A stretch of DNA of 64,000 nt from Polaromonas sp. YR568 (GTDB lineage: Bacteria > Pseudomonadota > Gammaproteobacteria > Burkholderiales > Burkholderiaceae_C): assembly GCF_900116715.1 (NCBI RefSeq), contig NZ_FPBM01000008.1, positions 124,001-188,000 of the forward strand, given 5' to 3'. Both the position numbers and the translations under genes were made by a program. This document shows positions 19,260-27,751 of this stretch, piece after piece (position 1 is the first letter of the stretch; every line of letters begins with the position of its first letter). Below the pieces are notes generated by a model. The model did no database searches and had not been told where the DNA came from. It saw only the letters and a program-made list of their open reading frames with translations.

Positions 19260-19709
19260 TCAGGCGCCCGCAGCGACCTGCAGCGGAATCGTCACCGGCC
19301 CGTCGTTGATCAGGTGCACCTTCATGTCGGCGGCAAACTGCCCGGTTTGCACTTCGGGGTGCAAGGCCCGGGCCTGGGCCACAAAGTAGTCGTAGAGCCT
19401 GCGCCCTTCATCAGGTGCGGCCGCACCGGTGAAGCTCGGCCGGTTGCCGCCGGACGCGTCGGCGGCGAGTGTGAACTGGCTCACGATGAGCAGGCCGCCT
19501 TTGACGTCCTGCACTGAGAGGTTCATTTTTCCGGCGTCGTCCGAGAAGATCCGCAGCTTCAATATCTTGGCCAGCAGCTTGTCAGCCTGCGCTTCAGCAT
19601 CGCCGCGCTCGGCGCACACCAGCACCAGCAGCCCGCCGCCAATCTGGCCCACAGTCTCGCCCGCAATCACCACGCGGGCCTCGGCCACGCGTTGCAGCAC
19701 CGCCTTCAT
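19260..19709 (-). CDS. dtd: D-aminoacyl-tRNA deacylase
   Basis: Dtd hydrolyses D-amino acids (and glycine from tRNA-Ala) from mischarged tRNA. The 149-residue protein has both active-site motifs: [17 protein letters not shown] near residues 77-93 and the cross-subunit Gly-cis-Pro motif in [12 protein letters not shown] near the end. It overlaps the end of the ModA-like gene upstream by a base, so the two are probably cotranscribed. Confidence 0.95.
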   Translation of the reverse strand: MKAVLQRVAEARVVIAGETVGQIGGGLLVLVCAERGDAEAQADKLLAKILKLRIFSDDAGKMNLSVQDVKGGLLIVSQFTLAADASGGNRPSFTGAAAPDEGRRLYDYFVAQARALHPEVQTGQFAADMKVHLINDGPVTIPLQVAAGA

Positions 19710-20476
19710 CAGTCAGTCACGCCGGCCGCGACAAACAGCGGCTTGCCCACGGGGCCTGAGAGAAAACTCACAAACTGCTGGGCCAGGTCCTGCTGTTTGC
19801 CTGACGCCAGCGGGGCGGCGGTGTAGGAGGTGTAGTTCTGCACTTCGGCCGGCACAGGGCCCACAAACTTCAGGCCCTTGCCCTGGTACAGCAGGATTTC
19901 GGTGATGGCGCCGAAGCCGATCTCGTTGCCCTTGCCTTTGATGACATGCTCCATCACTGCGGCGCCGTCGGGGTAGCGCGTGGTCTTGCCTTCCACCTGC
20001 GTGTAGACATCCATCTTTTTGAGCAGGCCTTCCAGGTAGAGCCCGGTAGAGGCGCGGTTGAACACCAGCGAGTCTGCCGCGAGCACCGAGCGCTTCAACC
20101 CATCCGCGCTGGAAATGTCTGGCGCCGGCGCGCCATCACGCACCGCCACGCCCATGCCGACGCGGCCGACATTGGCGCGGGTTTCGGCCAGCTTGCCGGC
20201 GGCGGCGAATTCACCGATGACGGCAGGCGGCGCGATCACCACGTCAAACGCCGGGTTGCTGTCCATGCGTTTTTTCAGCTCGGGCGCGGTGTTGAAGGTG
20301 ATCTTCACGGCGTGGCCGTTCTGCTTTTCAAAAGCGGCAGCCGCGGCCTTGAGGCCGGGCTCAATGGCGCCGGCGCTGAGCACGGCGACGTGGGCGTCGT
20401 GCGCGGCAGCGCCGGTTGCCGTGGCGGCGATCAGGAGGCCGGCAAAGGCCTGGGCGAGAAGCAAGGTGCGTTTCAT
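19709..20476 (-). CDS. Periplasmic ModA-like substrate-binding protein
   Basis: The 255-residue protein has a signal peptide (cleavage near [11 protein letters not shown]) and the type 2 periplasmic binding fold of molybdate-binding proteins: [18 protein letters not shown] near the mature N-terminus and [13 protein letters not shown] in the middle. In true ModA the anion-binding Ser residues lie early; here the segment reads SAGAIEP, so the ligand may differ. No ABC permease or ATPase gene lies next to it. It overlaps dtd by one base and may be cotranscribed. Confidence 0.82.
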   Translation of the reverse strand: MKRTLLLAQAFAGLLIAATATGAAAHDAHVAVLSAGAIEPGLKAAAAAFEKQNGHAVKITFNTAPELKKRMDSNPAFDVVIAPPAVIGEFAAAGKLAETRANVGRVGMGVAVRDGAPAPDISSADGLKRSVLAADSLVFNRASTGLYLEGLLKKMDVYTQVEGKTTRYPDGAAVMEHVIKGKGNEIGFGAITEILLYQGKGLKFVGPVPAEVQNYTSYTAAPLASGKQQDLAQQFVSFLSGPVGKPLFVAAGVTD

Positions 20477-20535
20477 GAAAACTCCTGGGTAATCAAGGGG
20501 CTGGCAAATTATGGGGCGTCGGCATCTATCCGGCG

Positions 20536-21450
20536 TCAGATCAGGTCGGCCTCATCGTCAAAGTGGGCTTCCACATCGCTGGGCAGCAGCTGGATGGTGG
20601 CACGCAGGCCCGGCACGGCGCTCATCAGGGCCTGCTCAACGCTGCCCCGTACCGCTGCGGCACGCCCCAGCGACCAGTTGGCCGGCATGTGCATGTGCAG
20701 ATCGACAAAGCGCCGCTGGCCGGCGCGGCGCGTGCTCAGGTGGTCAAAACGGATGGTGGGGTGGGCAAAGCCTTCCAGCGTCTTCTGAATCTCGGCCATC
20801 ACCTCGGGCTCGACGGCTTCGTCCATTAAACCCTGCGAGGAACGCCACACCAGCTGGCCGCCTTCCCACAGGATGTTGAGCGCTACGCCAATCGCCACAA
20901 CAGCGTCCAGCCACAGCCAGCCCGTCAGCATGACCAGGCCAATGCCGAGCACCACGCCGGCCGAGGTCCAGATATCGGTCATCAGGTGCCTGGCGTCGGC
21001 TTCGAGCGCAATCGAGCGGTGAACTTTGGCCGAACGAAACATGACCCAGGCCAGCAGGCCGTTGAGCCCCGAACTGGCCATGGACAGGACCAGACCCCAG
21101 CCGAGCTGCTCCAGCGGTTGCGGATTCAGCACGCGGTGGCCCGCGGCCCAGATGATGGCCACCGCCGCGCCAACGATCAACGCGCCCTCGAATCCGGACG
21201 AGAAATACTCGGCCTTGTGATGGCCGTAGGGGTGGTCGTCATCCGCCGGGCGCTGCGCAATCGTGACCATGGCCAGCCCGAAGAGCGCGCTGGCCAGATT
21301 GACAAAAGACTCCATTGCGTCAGACAGCAGGCCCACGGAACCGGTGATGTACCAGGCCGCGGTCTTGAGCGTAATGGTGATCACCGCGACAAGCACGGAG
21401 GCCATCAGCAAACGCTGCGGCGTCAGGGCCTGAAGGGTAAGAGGGCTCAT
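20536..21450 (-). CDS. Cation diffusion facilitator metal exporter
   Basis: CDF proteins export Zn, Fe, Co, Cd or Mn in exchange for protons. The 304-residue protein has the metal site motifs in helix 2 (SDAMES, where the usual first His/Asp pattern is SDxxxS) and helix 5 (EADARHLMTDIW), the loop HPYGHHKAEY, and a C-terminal cytoplasmic domain (VDLHMHMPANW). The metal is not certain. Upstream in-frame codons to 21690 are a shadow of the sensor kinase gene. It diverges from that kinase across about 57 bp. Confidence 0.9.
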   Translation of the reverse strand: MSPLTLQALTPQRLLMASVLVAVITITLKTAAWYITGSVGLLSDAMESFVNLASALFGLAMVTIAQRPADDDHPYGHHKAEYFSSGFEGALIVGAAVAIIWAAGHRVLNPQPLEQLGWGLVLSMASSGLNGLLAWVMFRSAKVHRSIALEADARHLMTDIWTSAGVVLGIGLVMLTGWLWLDAVVAIGVALNILWEGGQLVWRSSQGLMDEAVEPEVMAEIQKTLEGFAHPTIRFDHLSTRRAGQRRFVDLHMHMPANWSLGRAAAVRGSVEQALMSAVPGLRATIQLLPSDVEAHFDDEADLI

Positions 21451-21507
21451 AGCGCTATTGTGAACGAGGCGTGGTTTCAGATGGCAACACCGGAACGGTA
21501 GGCCGCC

Positions 21508-23019
21508 ATGCAAAAATGCGGCATGCTGAACACGCTGAAACACCGGTGGTGGTGGCTCCTGGCCTGGTGCCTCATCACGGCCCTGGGCTGCGTGGTGATG
21601 GAGCGCCTGGCACTGACCCAGCTGCGCGATGCGTTTGACACCGACATGCGCATCGCCCACCGGCTGCTCAGCCAGCGCGTGGTGCAGCATGACGCGATGA
21701 TGGCCACGCTGGCCCTGCTGCAGCCCCAGCGCGAAGCCTCACCGTCCGCCCAGCCGGAGCAACGCCTGGTCTCGGTCTACCCCCAAATCCTTGAAGCGCA
21801 ACGGCGCGATCCCGGCGCCTCCTGGCCGCGGGACAACCTGCGCATTGCCGAAGAAAAGTCCCGCCAAAGCCGGCATGCCGAGCTGGCCGATGTCGACTTC
21901 GGCCAAGGCCGCTACCAGCTGGTGCTGAGCGCCCACCCCACCAGCCATGCCTTGCTGATCGATCTGCGCAGCACCGTCCCCTGGAGCGACTGGCCCATGG
22001 CGCCGGAGCAAAGCCCGGTGCGCGTCAGCCTGGACTACGCCGGCCAGAGCTTTCTGCTCCAGCCCGGGAAGCTCGACGGCTCAGGCTGGCGCTTTGACTT
22101 TCAAAAACACCTGGCCTCTGAGAGCCAGCCTTTTGACGTGGTGGCTACGCGCGAGGTCGGCTGGTCTGAACTGCCGTGGGGCGAAATGCTGGCCTGGGCC
22201 GTGCTGGTTGCCGCCTTGCTGGGAACCTGGATGACAGTGCTGGGTCAGCGCGCGGCGCGCCGGCGGGCGGAGGAATTGCTGCGCCTGGGCCAAGTCGCGC
22301 GCCTGAACTCGCTGGGCGAGCTCGCTGCCGGTATGGCCCATGAGCTGAACCAGCCGCTGACCGCCGTGCTGGCCAATACCCAGGCGGCCGGCCGCCTGCT
22401 GGATGACGACCCGCCCGAACTTGCCACGGCGCGCGACGCGATGCGGCAGGCGGTTGAGCAGGCACGGCGCGCGTCTGAGGTGGTGGGGCGGCTGCGCCGC
22501 GCCATAGAGCGGCCTGGGCCGGCCGGAGCCATCGAGCCGGTGCTGCTGCAGCAAGCGGTGCGCAACGCGCTGTACCTGCTGGAGCCGGAATTCAAACGCC
22601 GCGGTGTTGCACAACCCGATCTTGAGCAGGCCGGGCAACCGCATGCTGTTTTGGCGGACCCGGTGGCATTGGAGCAAGTCATCCACAACCTGTTGATGAA
22701 CGCATTGCAGGCGCTGGAACAGGTGGCGGCGCCCCAGCGCAAGCTGACCCTGGCGCTGCGCGAAGACAAGGGCCAGGGCGTGTTGAGCGTACGCGACAGC
22801 GGCCCCGGCATACCGCCCGAACTGCTGCCGAATATCTTTCAGCCCTTCTTCACAACACGGGACAAGGGTCTCGGCCTGGGCCTCAGCCTGTGCGAGACCC
22901 TGGCCGGCAATATGGGCGGCACGCTGACGGCGCGCAATGCGCCGCCGCATGGCGCTGAATTTCAGCTGAGCCTGCCGCTGGCCTCCGCTGCCGCAGGGTC
23001 CACAGGAGCGGCATCATGA
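21508..23019 (+). CDS. Membrane sensor histidine kinase
   Basis: The 503-residue protein has a membrane segment near residues 12-32, a periplasmic domain of about 190 residues with no motif I recognise, a second membrane segment near residues 228-248, then HisKA with the phospho-acceptor His278 in GMAHELNQPL and a complete HATPase domain (GPGIPPELLPNIFQPF, GLGLGLSLCE). It overlaps the response regulator by 4 bp. Kinases with this cytoplasmic core partner FixJ/LuxR-type regulators. The exported HbpS-like protein encoded next may modulate the sensor. Confidence 0.92.
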   Translation: MQKCGMLNTLKHRWWWLLAWCLITALGCVVMERLALTQLRDAFDTDMRIAHRLLSQRVVQHDAMMATLALLQPQREASPSAQPEQRLVSVYPQILEAQRRDPGASWPRDNLRIAEEKSRQSRHAELADVDFGQGRYQLVLSAHPTSHALLIDLRSTVPWSDWPMAPEQSPVRVSLDYAGQSFLLQPGKLDGSGWRFDFQKHLASESQPFDVVATREVGWSELPWGEMLAWAVLVAALLGTWMTVLGQRAARRRAEELLRLGQVARLNSLGELAAGMAHELNQPLTAVLANTQAAGRLLDDDPPELATARDAMRQAVEQARRASEVVGRLRRAIERPGPAGAIEPVLLQQAVRNALYLLEPEFKRRGVAQPDLEQAGQPHAVLADPVALEQVIHNLLMNALQALEQVAAPQRKLTLALREDKGQGVLSVRDSGPGIPPELLPNIFQPFFTTRDKGLGLGLSLCETLAGNMGGTLTARNAPPHGAEFQLSLPLASAAAGSTGAAS

Positions 23020-23657
23020 GCCAGGCAAGCCCCGCAGCGGCAACGCTGTCTCCCCTCATCCACCTGATTGACGACGATGAAGCCGTGCGCAGCGGCCTGG
23101 CCCTGCTCATAGGCACAGTCGGCCTGCGCGTGCAGCCCTGGGCCGATCCGCAGGCCTTTGTAGACGGCTTCGACCGGCAAACCATAGGCGCGATCGTGCT
23201 GGATGTGCGCATGCCTGGCGTGAGCGGCCTGACGGTGCTGGACACGCTGATCGGCCAGGGTGTGGACCAGCCCATCATCATGCTGACCGGCCACGGCACG
23301 GTGGAAATGTGCCGCCGCGCTTTCAAGTCCGGGGCGGCAGAGTTTCTGGAAAAGCCCGTCAACGACGAGCAACTGCTGGAAGCCTTGCAAAACGCCGTGC
23401 GCCAGCACGTCAAGTCGCGCGAACGGAACAAGGCCGACAGGGATGCGCAGCAGCGGTTTGCACAGCTGACCGAGCGTGAACGCGAAGTGCTGGGCCTCAT
23501 CGTTTCAGGGCTGACCAACAAGGAAATCGGCCGCGCGCTGGATGTCTCTCCGCGCACGGTGGAAACCCACCGCGCCAACCTGTTTGCCAAGCTTGAAGCC
23601 GAGTCGCTGGCGCAGCTGATTCGCCAGTATGCCGCGCTGGTGGACGCCGCTCCGTAG
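23016..23657 (+). CDS. FixJ/LuxR-type response regulator
   Basis: The 213-residue protein has a receiver domain with acidic pocket (LIDDDEAV), phospho-acceptor Asp63 in IVLDVRMPG and the conserved Lys in FLEKPV. After a linker the LuxR-type helix-turn-helix follows (LTEREREVLGLIVSGLTNKE, then SPRTVETHRANLF). Its ATG overlaps the stop of the kinase, implying coupled translation and a cognate pair. Inverted repeats just downstream (23651-23740) are candidate binding sites in the hbpS-like promoter. Confidence 0.93.
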   Translation: MSQASPAAATLSPLIHLIDDDEAVRSGLALLIGTVGLRVQPWADPQAFVDGFDRQTIGAIVLDVRMPGVSGLTVLDTLIGQGVDQPIIMLTGHGTVEMCRRAFKSGAAEFLEKPVNDEQLLEALQNAVRQHVKSRERNKADRDAQQRFAQLTEREREVLGLIVSGLTNKEIGRALDVSPRTVETHRANLFAKLEAESLAQLIRQYAALVDAAP

Positions 23658-23740
23658 TTATACGGAGTGATTGGCGTAGCCCTACGAATGGGCAAGACGG
23701 CCGCGAATTTTTAAAGTTCTCCTACGGTTGATTGAACCGT
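23651..23740. promoter_or_regulatory. Cluster of three inverted repeats before the HbpS-like gene
   Basis: Three short palindromes lie in 90 bp: TCCGTA-gtta-TACGGA (23651-23666, overlapping the regulator stop codon), CGTAG-cc-CTACG (about 23675-23686), and ACGGTT-gattg-AACCGT (23724-23740). Their shared CGTA/TACG core suggests sites for one dimeric regulator, plausibly the adjacent FixJ-type protein. This is inference from symmetry and position. Confidence 0.5.
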
Positions 23741-23769
23741 TTCCCAAAGAATTTATGGAGAACAACATC

Positions 23770-24261
23770 ATGCGCAACGCCATCAAGATTTCCGCCCTTG
23801 CCCTGTCCCTCGTGGCTGCGGCTGCCAATGCCCAGTCTGTGCGTATCGAGAAAAACATGTCTCTCGAGCTGGCCAACCAGATCGCCACTGCCAGCGTGGC
23901 CGCCTGTGCCGCCAACGGCTATGCCGTCGCCGCCACGGTGGTGGACCGCGCGGGCACCGTGCGCGCCGTGCAGCGTGCCGACAACGCCGGCCCGCACACA
24001 CTGGCCGCCAGCCAGCAAAAGGCATTTACCTCCGCCTCCGCCAAAAACACCACGCTGGCCATGATGGAGGGTGCGCAAAAGAACCCGGCCGCAGCCAACC
24101 TGGTGAACATCCCCGGCTACCTGCTGCTGGGCGGCGGTGTGCCGGTCAAAGTGGGCAATGAAGTGATTGGCGCTGTGGGCATAGGTGGTGCGCCAGGCGG
24201 CCACCTCGACGAACAATGCGCCATGGCTGCGCTCGACAAGGTCAAGGACCAGCTCAAGTAA
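23770..24261 (+). CDS. Exported HbpS/GlcG-family haem-binding-like protein
   Basis: The 163-residue product has a signal peptide (cut near AAAANAQSV) followed by a complete DUF336/HbpS domain: NMSLELANQIATAS, AAATVVDRAGTVRAVQRAD and the Gly-rich GYLLLGGGVPVKVGNEVIGAVG. HbpS of Streptomyces is an extracellular haem-binding protein that modulates the SenS-SenR two-component system. Here too it sits beside a two-component pair. Haem binding is inferred from the family and not visible directly. The ATG at 23770 has GGAG nine bases upstream. Confidence 0.87.
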   Translation: MRNAIKISALALSLVAAAANAQSVRIEKNMSLELANQIATASVAACAANGYAVAATVVDRAGTVRAVQRADNAGPHTLAASQQKAFTSASAKNTTLAMMEGAQKNPAAANLVNIPGYLLLGGGVPVKVGNEVIGAVGIGGAPGGHLDEQCAMAALDKVKDQLK

Positions 24262-24304
24262 GCAGGTCAACAAGCAAGTACGCAACGCACTCAAGGAGAG
24301 CACC

Positions 24305-25018
24305 ATGAACAGGACATCTCTTCATCCATGGCGGAACCTTGTGGCCGCGGCCGCCCTGGGTTTTGCCGCTGTAGCCAGCCACCCAGCCATGGCGCAGACG
24401 GCTCCCAGCGCAGCGGAGGCAGCGGCCTATACCGGCCTGCATGCCGCCGCGCAAAAAGGCGACGTGGCCAAGATCGAGCGGCTTGCCGCAGCCAAAGCCG
24501 ACCTCAACGCGCGCGACGGCAACGGCCGCACGCCGCTGCACGTTGCCGTATTTGCCAAACAGCGCGAGGCGATTCGTGCGCTGGTCAGGGCCGGCGCCGA
24601 CATCAATCTGCTGGACAAGCACAGGTACGACGGCGTGACGATGGCATCGGTGGCCGACGATGAAGAAACCCTGCGCGTGCTGCTCGCCTCGGGCGCCAGC
24701 GCCCGGCTGGTGACCAGCCGCTATGACGGCACGGCGCTGATTGCGGCGGCGCACCTGGGCCATGAGGGCGTGGTGAAGCAGCTGATTGCTGCCGGGGCCC
24801 CGCTTGACCATGTGAACAACCTGCACTGGACAGCCGCGATCGAGTCCGTGGTGCTGGGCGACGGCGGGCCACGCCACCAGGAAACCCTGCGCGCGCTGAT
24901 CGCTGCGGGCGCCAACCTGCAGCTGGGCGACCGGCAGGGCAACACGCCTTTGCAGCTGGCGAAGGCGCGCGGCTACCGTGAGATGGAACAGATGCTGACC
25001 AAGGCAGGCGCCCGCTAG
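24305..25018 (+). CDS. Exported ankyrin-repeat protein
   Basis: The 237-residue product has a signal peptide (cut near HPAMAQTAP) and about five ankyrin repeats. Good matches are GLHAAAQKGDVAKIERLAAA, GRTPLHVAVFAKQREAIRAL and GNTPLQLAKARGYREMEQML. Such periplasmic ankyrin proteins bind partner proteins; some protect catalases or transport systems, but the partner is unknown here. The ATG at 24305 has AAGGAG nine bases upstream. It follows the HbpS-like gene by 43 bp and is likely cotranscribed. Confidence 0.88.
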   Translation: MNRTSLHPWRNLVAAAALGFAAVASHPAMAQTAPSAAEAAAYTGLHAAAQKGDVAKIERLAAAKADLNARDGNGRTPLHVAVFAKQREAIRALVRAGADINLLDKHRYDGVTMASVADDEETLRVLLASGASARLVTSRYDGTALIAAAHLGHEGVVKQLIAAGAPLDHVNNLHWTAAIESVVLGDGGPRHQETLRALIAAGANLQLGDRQGNTPLQLAKARGYREMEQMLTKAGAR

Positions 25019-25103
25019 GGGCGGGGTCAGGGCGCGTGGGCTTCCCTTGTCTACGCGGGCGGCTTCAAGGCCCGATGCGACAATGGCCGCCGGAGCACAA
25101 CCC

Positions 25104-25634
25104 ATGACCTACCCGCATTTGATCGTAGCCTCGGTGCTGGCACTGACCGCCGTCACCGCACAGGCGCAAGCCCCCGCAACAGCCTCTCAGCCGGAACCTG
25201 TAGCAACCGCCCCAACACCGGCATCGCCTGCCGTGCAGCCCCCCCGGCAGGCCGGCTTTGTCAAAACACTCAAAGGCAATGTGCAAGTACAGGGCCCCGA
25301 GGCCAACGCCGTAGCACGGCCTGCCCAGGCCGGCGACCTGCTGCTGCCGGGCGGCCGCATCACGACCGGACCCGACTCCGCCGCCAGCGTGGTGCTGCGC
25401 GACGGCACCACGCTGGTGGTCGGACCGTCGTCACAGCTGGACCTCAAGGCCTTCAGCTTTGACGCCACCACGCATGACGGCAACCTGCTGGCTTCGCTGC
25501 TCAAAGGCTCGCTGCGCATGATCACCGGGCTGCTGGGCAAGTCGCACCCTGAAGCGGTGCGTGTCGAAACGCAGTTCGCCTTTGTCGGCGTGCGCGGAAC
25601 GGATTTCATCGTGCAGGCGGACGAGCAGCCATGA
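25104..25634 (+). CDS. Exported FecR-domain protein
   Basis: The 176-residue product has a signal peptide, a Pro/Ala-rich linker (residues 22-50) and a FecR domain: VKTLKGNVQVQGPEA, GGRITTGPDSAASVVLRDGT and the ending VRVETQFAFVGVRGTDFIV. This is the stand-alone exported type and not the anti-sigma FecR; no sigma factor gene is near. It overlaps the OmpA lipoprotein gene by 4 bp. In related genomes such pairs often precede a CHASE2/adenylate cyclase gene, which is missing here. Starts at 25047 and 25083 are possible; CGGAG favours 25104. Confidence 0.83.
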   Translation: MTYPHLIVASVLALTAVTAQAQAPATASQPEPVATAPTPASPAVQPPRQAGFVKTLKGNVQVQGPEANAVARPAQAGDLLLPGGRITTGPDSAASVVLRDGTTLVVGPSSQLDLKAFSFDATTHDGNLLASLLKGSLRMITGLLGKSHPEAVRVETQFAFVGVRGTDFIVQADEQP

Positions 25635-26248
25635 GCGCCGGCCGTTTTTACCCTCTTTCAGTTGCCGCGCTGGCCTTGTTGCTGGCGGCATGCTCCACAC
25701 CCAGCACGCGTGTAGTGCTGCTGCCGCAAGAAGGTGGTGCGCCGTCCGCCGTGGTGGTGCGCGCCAAGGCGGGTGCCGGTGCAGAGACCACCTTGTCGCA
25801 ACCCTACCACCGCGCCACGGCCGCACTGGGCGCGGAACGCGCGCCGGCGCTGGACCAGGCCGACCCGGCCAAGGTGAAGGCCGAGCACGGCTCCTTATTT
25901 GAGATGGCGCCGCCCAAGGCGCAGCACTACACGCTGTACTTCGACGCAGGCGGCACGGTGCTGACCGCCGAGTCGCAGCAGACGCTGGAAGAAGTGCTGG
26001 CCGCGGCGCTGGCCCGCAGCGGCGGCGACATGGTGATCACCGGCCACACCGACAGCGTGGGTTCCGGCGCCAGCAACGACACCTTGTCGGCCCAGCGGGC
26101 GCAGCAGGTTAGGCAGATGTTTGCGGACCGGCAGTTTCCTGCGGCGCGCATCGAAGCCGCCGGGCGCGGTGAACGTGAACTGGCGGTGCCGACCGCCGAT
26201 GAAGTCGATGAACCGCGCAACCGGCGCGTCACCATTGAAGTTCGCTGA
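25631..26248 (+). CDS. OmpA-family lipoprotein
   Basis: The 205-residue product has a lipobox (LLLAACSTP, Cys near 21) and a C-terminal OmpA peptidoglycan-binding domain with TLYFDAGGTVLT, ITGHTDSVGSGASNDTLSAQ and AAGRGERELAVPTADEVDEP...NRRV. The Asp and Arg that hold diaminopimelate are present in the last two motifs. It should link the outer membrane to the cell wall. Its ATG overlaps the FecR gene stop. Confidence 0.88.
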   Translation: MSAGRFYPLSVAALALLLAACSTPSTRVVLLPQEGGAPSAVVVRAKAGAGAETTLSQPYHRATAALGAERAPALDQADPAKVKAEHGSLFEMAPPKAQHYTLYFDAGGTVLTAESQQTLEEVLAAALARSGGDMVITGHTDSVGSGASNDTLSAQRAQQVRQMFADRQFPAARIEAAGRGERELAVPTADEVDEPRNRRVTIEVR

Positions 26249-26256
26249 TCGAAAAG

Positions 26257-26306
26257 CCCTCTAGCCCAATCAGGGCGAGCGCAAGCAGCTCCTGAAAAGA
26301 TAGCGG
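26257..26306 (+). repeat. Interspersed short repeat, intergenic copy
   Basis: The segment holds GAGCGCAAGCAGCTCCTG followed by AAAAGATAGCGGG, between the convergent OmpA lipoprotein and tyrS genes. It matches four other copies in the window and is the longest non-coding reference copy together with 50864-50912. Confidence 0.75.
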
Positions 26307-26346
26307 GCCGTGGGCCGGCCGGCGTCAGACCAGCTTTAAACCGGCC

Positions 26347-27579
26347 TTAGGCCAGCGTCACGCGCGCAAACTTGCGCTTGCCGACCTGCAGCACATAGGT
26401 GCCGGCCGCCAGCTTGAGCGCCTTGTCGCTCACCACGCTCGAATCAACCCGCACGCCGCCGCCGTCGATCAGGCGCGTGGCTTCGCTGCCCGAAGGCGCC
26501 AGGCCCGCGGCCTTGAGCAGCGCGCCAATACCCATGGGCGCGCCTGTCAGCGACACCTCGGGAATCTCGTCCGGCACACCGCCCTTGCTGCGGTTGATGA
26601 AGTCCTGCTCGGCGGCGTCGGCTGCGGCAGCCGAGTGAAAGCGCGCGGTGATTTCCTTGGCCAGCGCGACCTTCGCATCCTTGGGGTTGCGCCCGCCTTC
26701 CACTTCGGCCTTCAGCGCGGCGATGTCGGCTTCGCTCTTGAAGGACAGCAGGGTGTACCACTTCCACATCAGCACGTCGGAGATCGACAGCACCTTGGCA
26801 AACATGGTGTTGGCGTCCTCACTGATGCCGATGTAGTTGTTCTTGCTCTTGGACATCTTCTCGATGCCGTCCAGGCCCTCGAGCAGTGGCATGGTCAAAA
26901 TGCACTGCGGCTCCTGGCCGTATTCCTGCTGCAGGTGACGGCCCATCAGCAGGTTGAACTTCTGGTCGGTGCCGCCGAGCTCGAGGTCGCTCTTGAGCGC
27001 GACCGAGTCGTAGCCCTGCATCAGCGGGTACAAAAACTCGTGCACGCTGATGGGCGTGCCGGCCTTGAAGCGGTCGTTGAAATCGTTGCGCTCCATCATG
27101 CGGGCCACGGTGTAGTGCGAAGCCAGCTTGATCATGCCGGTAGCGCCCAGCGGCTCGCTCCATTCGCTGTTGTAGCGCAGCTCGGTCTTGGCCGGGTCCA
27201 GGATCTTGTCGGCCTGGGCGCGGTAGGTCTCTGCATTGACCTTGATCTGCTCGGGTGTGAGCGGCGGGCGGGTGGTGTTGCGCCCGGACGGGTCGCCGAT
27301 CAGGCTGGTGAAGTCGCCTATAAGAAAAATGACTGTATGGCCCAAATCCTGGAGCTGACGCATTTTGTTCAGCACCACGGTGTGGCCGACATGAATGTCA
27401 GGCGCGGTCGGATCCAGCCCCAGCTTGACGCGCAGCGGCACGCCGGTGGCCTCGGATTTGGCCAATTTCTGTAACCATTCGTCATGGGGAATCAGCTCTT
27501 CGCAGCCCCGCAGGGTGGTTGCGAGGGCCATCTTTACACGGTCGGTGACGGGGTATTTTGTAACAAGCGCTTGATTCAT
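26347..27579 (-). CDS. tyrS: Tyrosyl-tRNA synthetase
   Basis: TyrS charges tRNA-Tyr. The 410-residue protein is of the TyrZ-like type. The class I HIGH motif appears as [10 protein letters not shown] near residue 63 and KMSKS is present as [11 protein letters not shown] near residue 241. A C-terminal S4 RNA-binding domain is visible ([19 protein letters not shown]). It diverges from the M23 peptidase gene across about 170 bp and no T-box or other leader structure is evident. Confidence 0.96.
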   Translation of the reverse strand: MNQALVTKYPVTDRVKMALATTLRGCEELIPHDEWLQKLAKSEATGVPLRVKLGLDPTAPDIHVGHTVVLNKMRQLQDLGHTVIFLIGDFTSLIGDPSGRNTTRPPLTPEQIKVNAETYRAQADKILDPAKTELRYNSEWSEPLGATGMIKLASHYTVARMMERNDFNDRFKAGTPISVHEFLYPLMQGYDSVALKSDLELGGTDQKFNLLMGRHLQQEYGQEPQCILTMPLLEGLDGIEKMSKSKNNYIGISEDANTMFAKVLSISDVLMWKWYTLLSFKSEADIAALKAEVEGGRNPKDAKVALAKEITARFHSAAAADAAEQDFINRSKGGVPDEIPEVSLTGAPMGIGALLKAAGLAPSGSEATRLIDGGGVRVDSSVVSDKALKLAAGTYVLQVGKRKFARVTLA

Positions 27580-27751
27580 AAGGGTTTTTCACATGTCGGG
27601 CGGTTGTCCGACAGATATACTGGCGGCTCTCCTGCATCAGGCGAGCCATTTTAGTTGGCCTGCAAATTGCTGATCTGGAACCACATCGTCTGGATGGCTC
27701 CGGCCCCACCCCACCCCTTATGCAGGGCAAGGCTGGCCATCAAAGCTCTCC

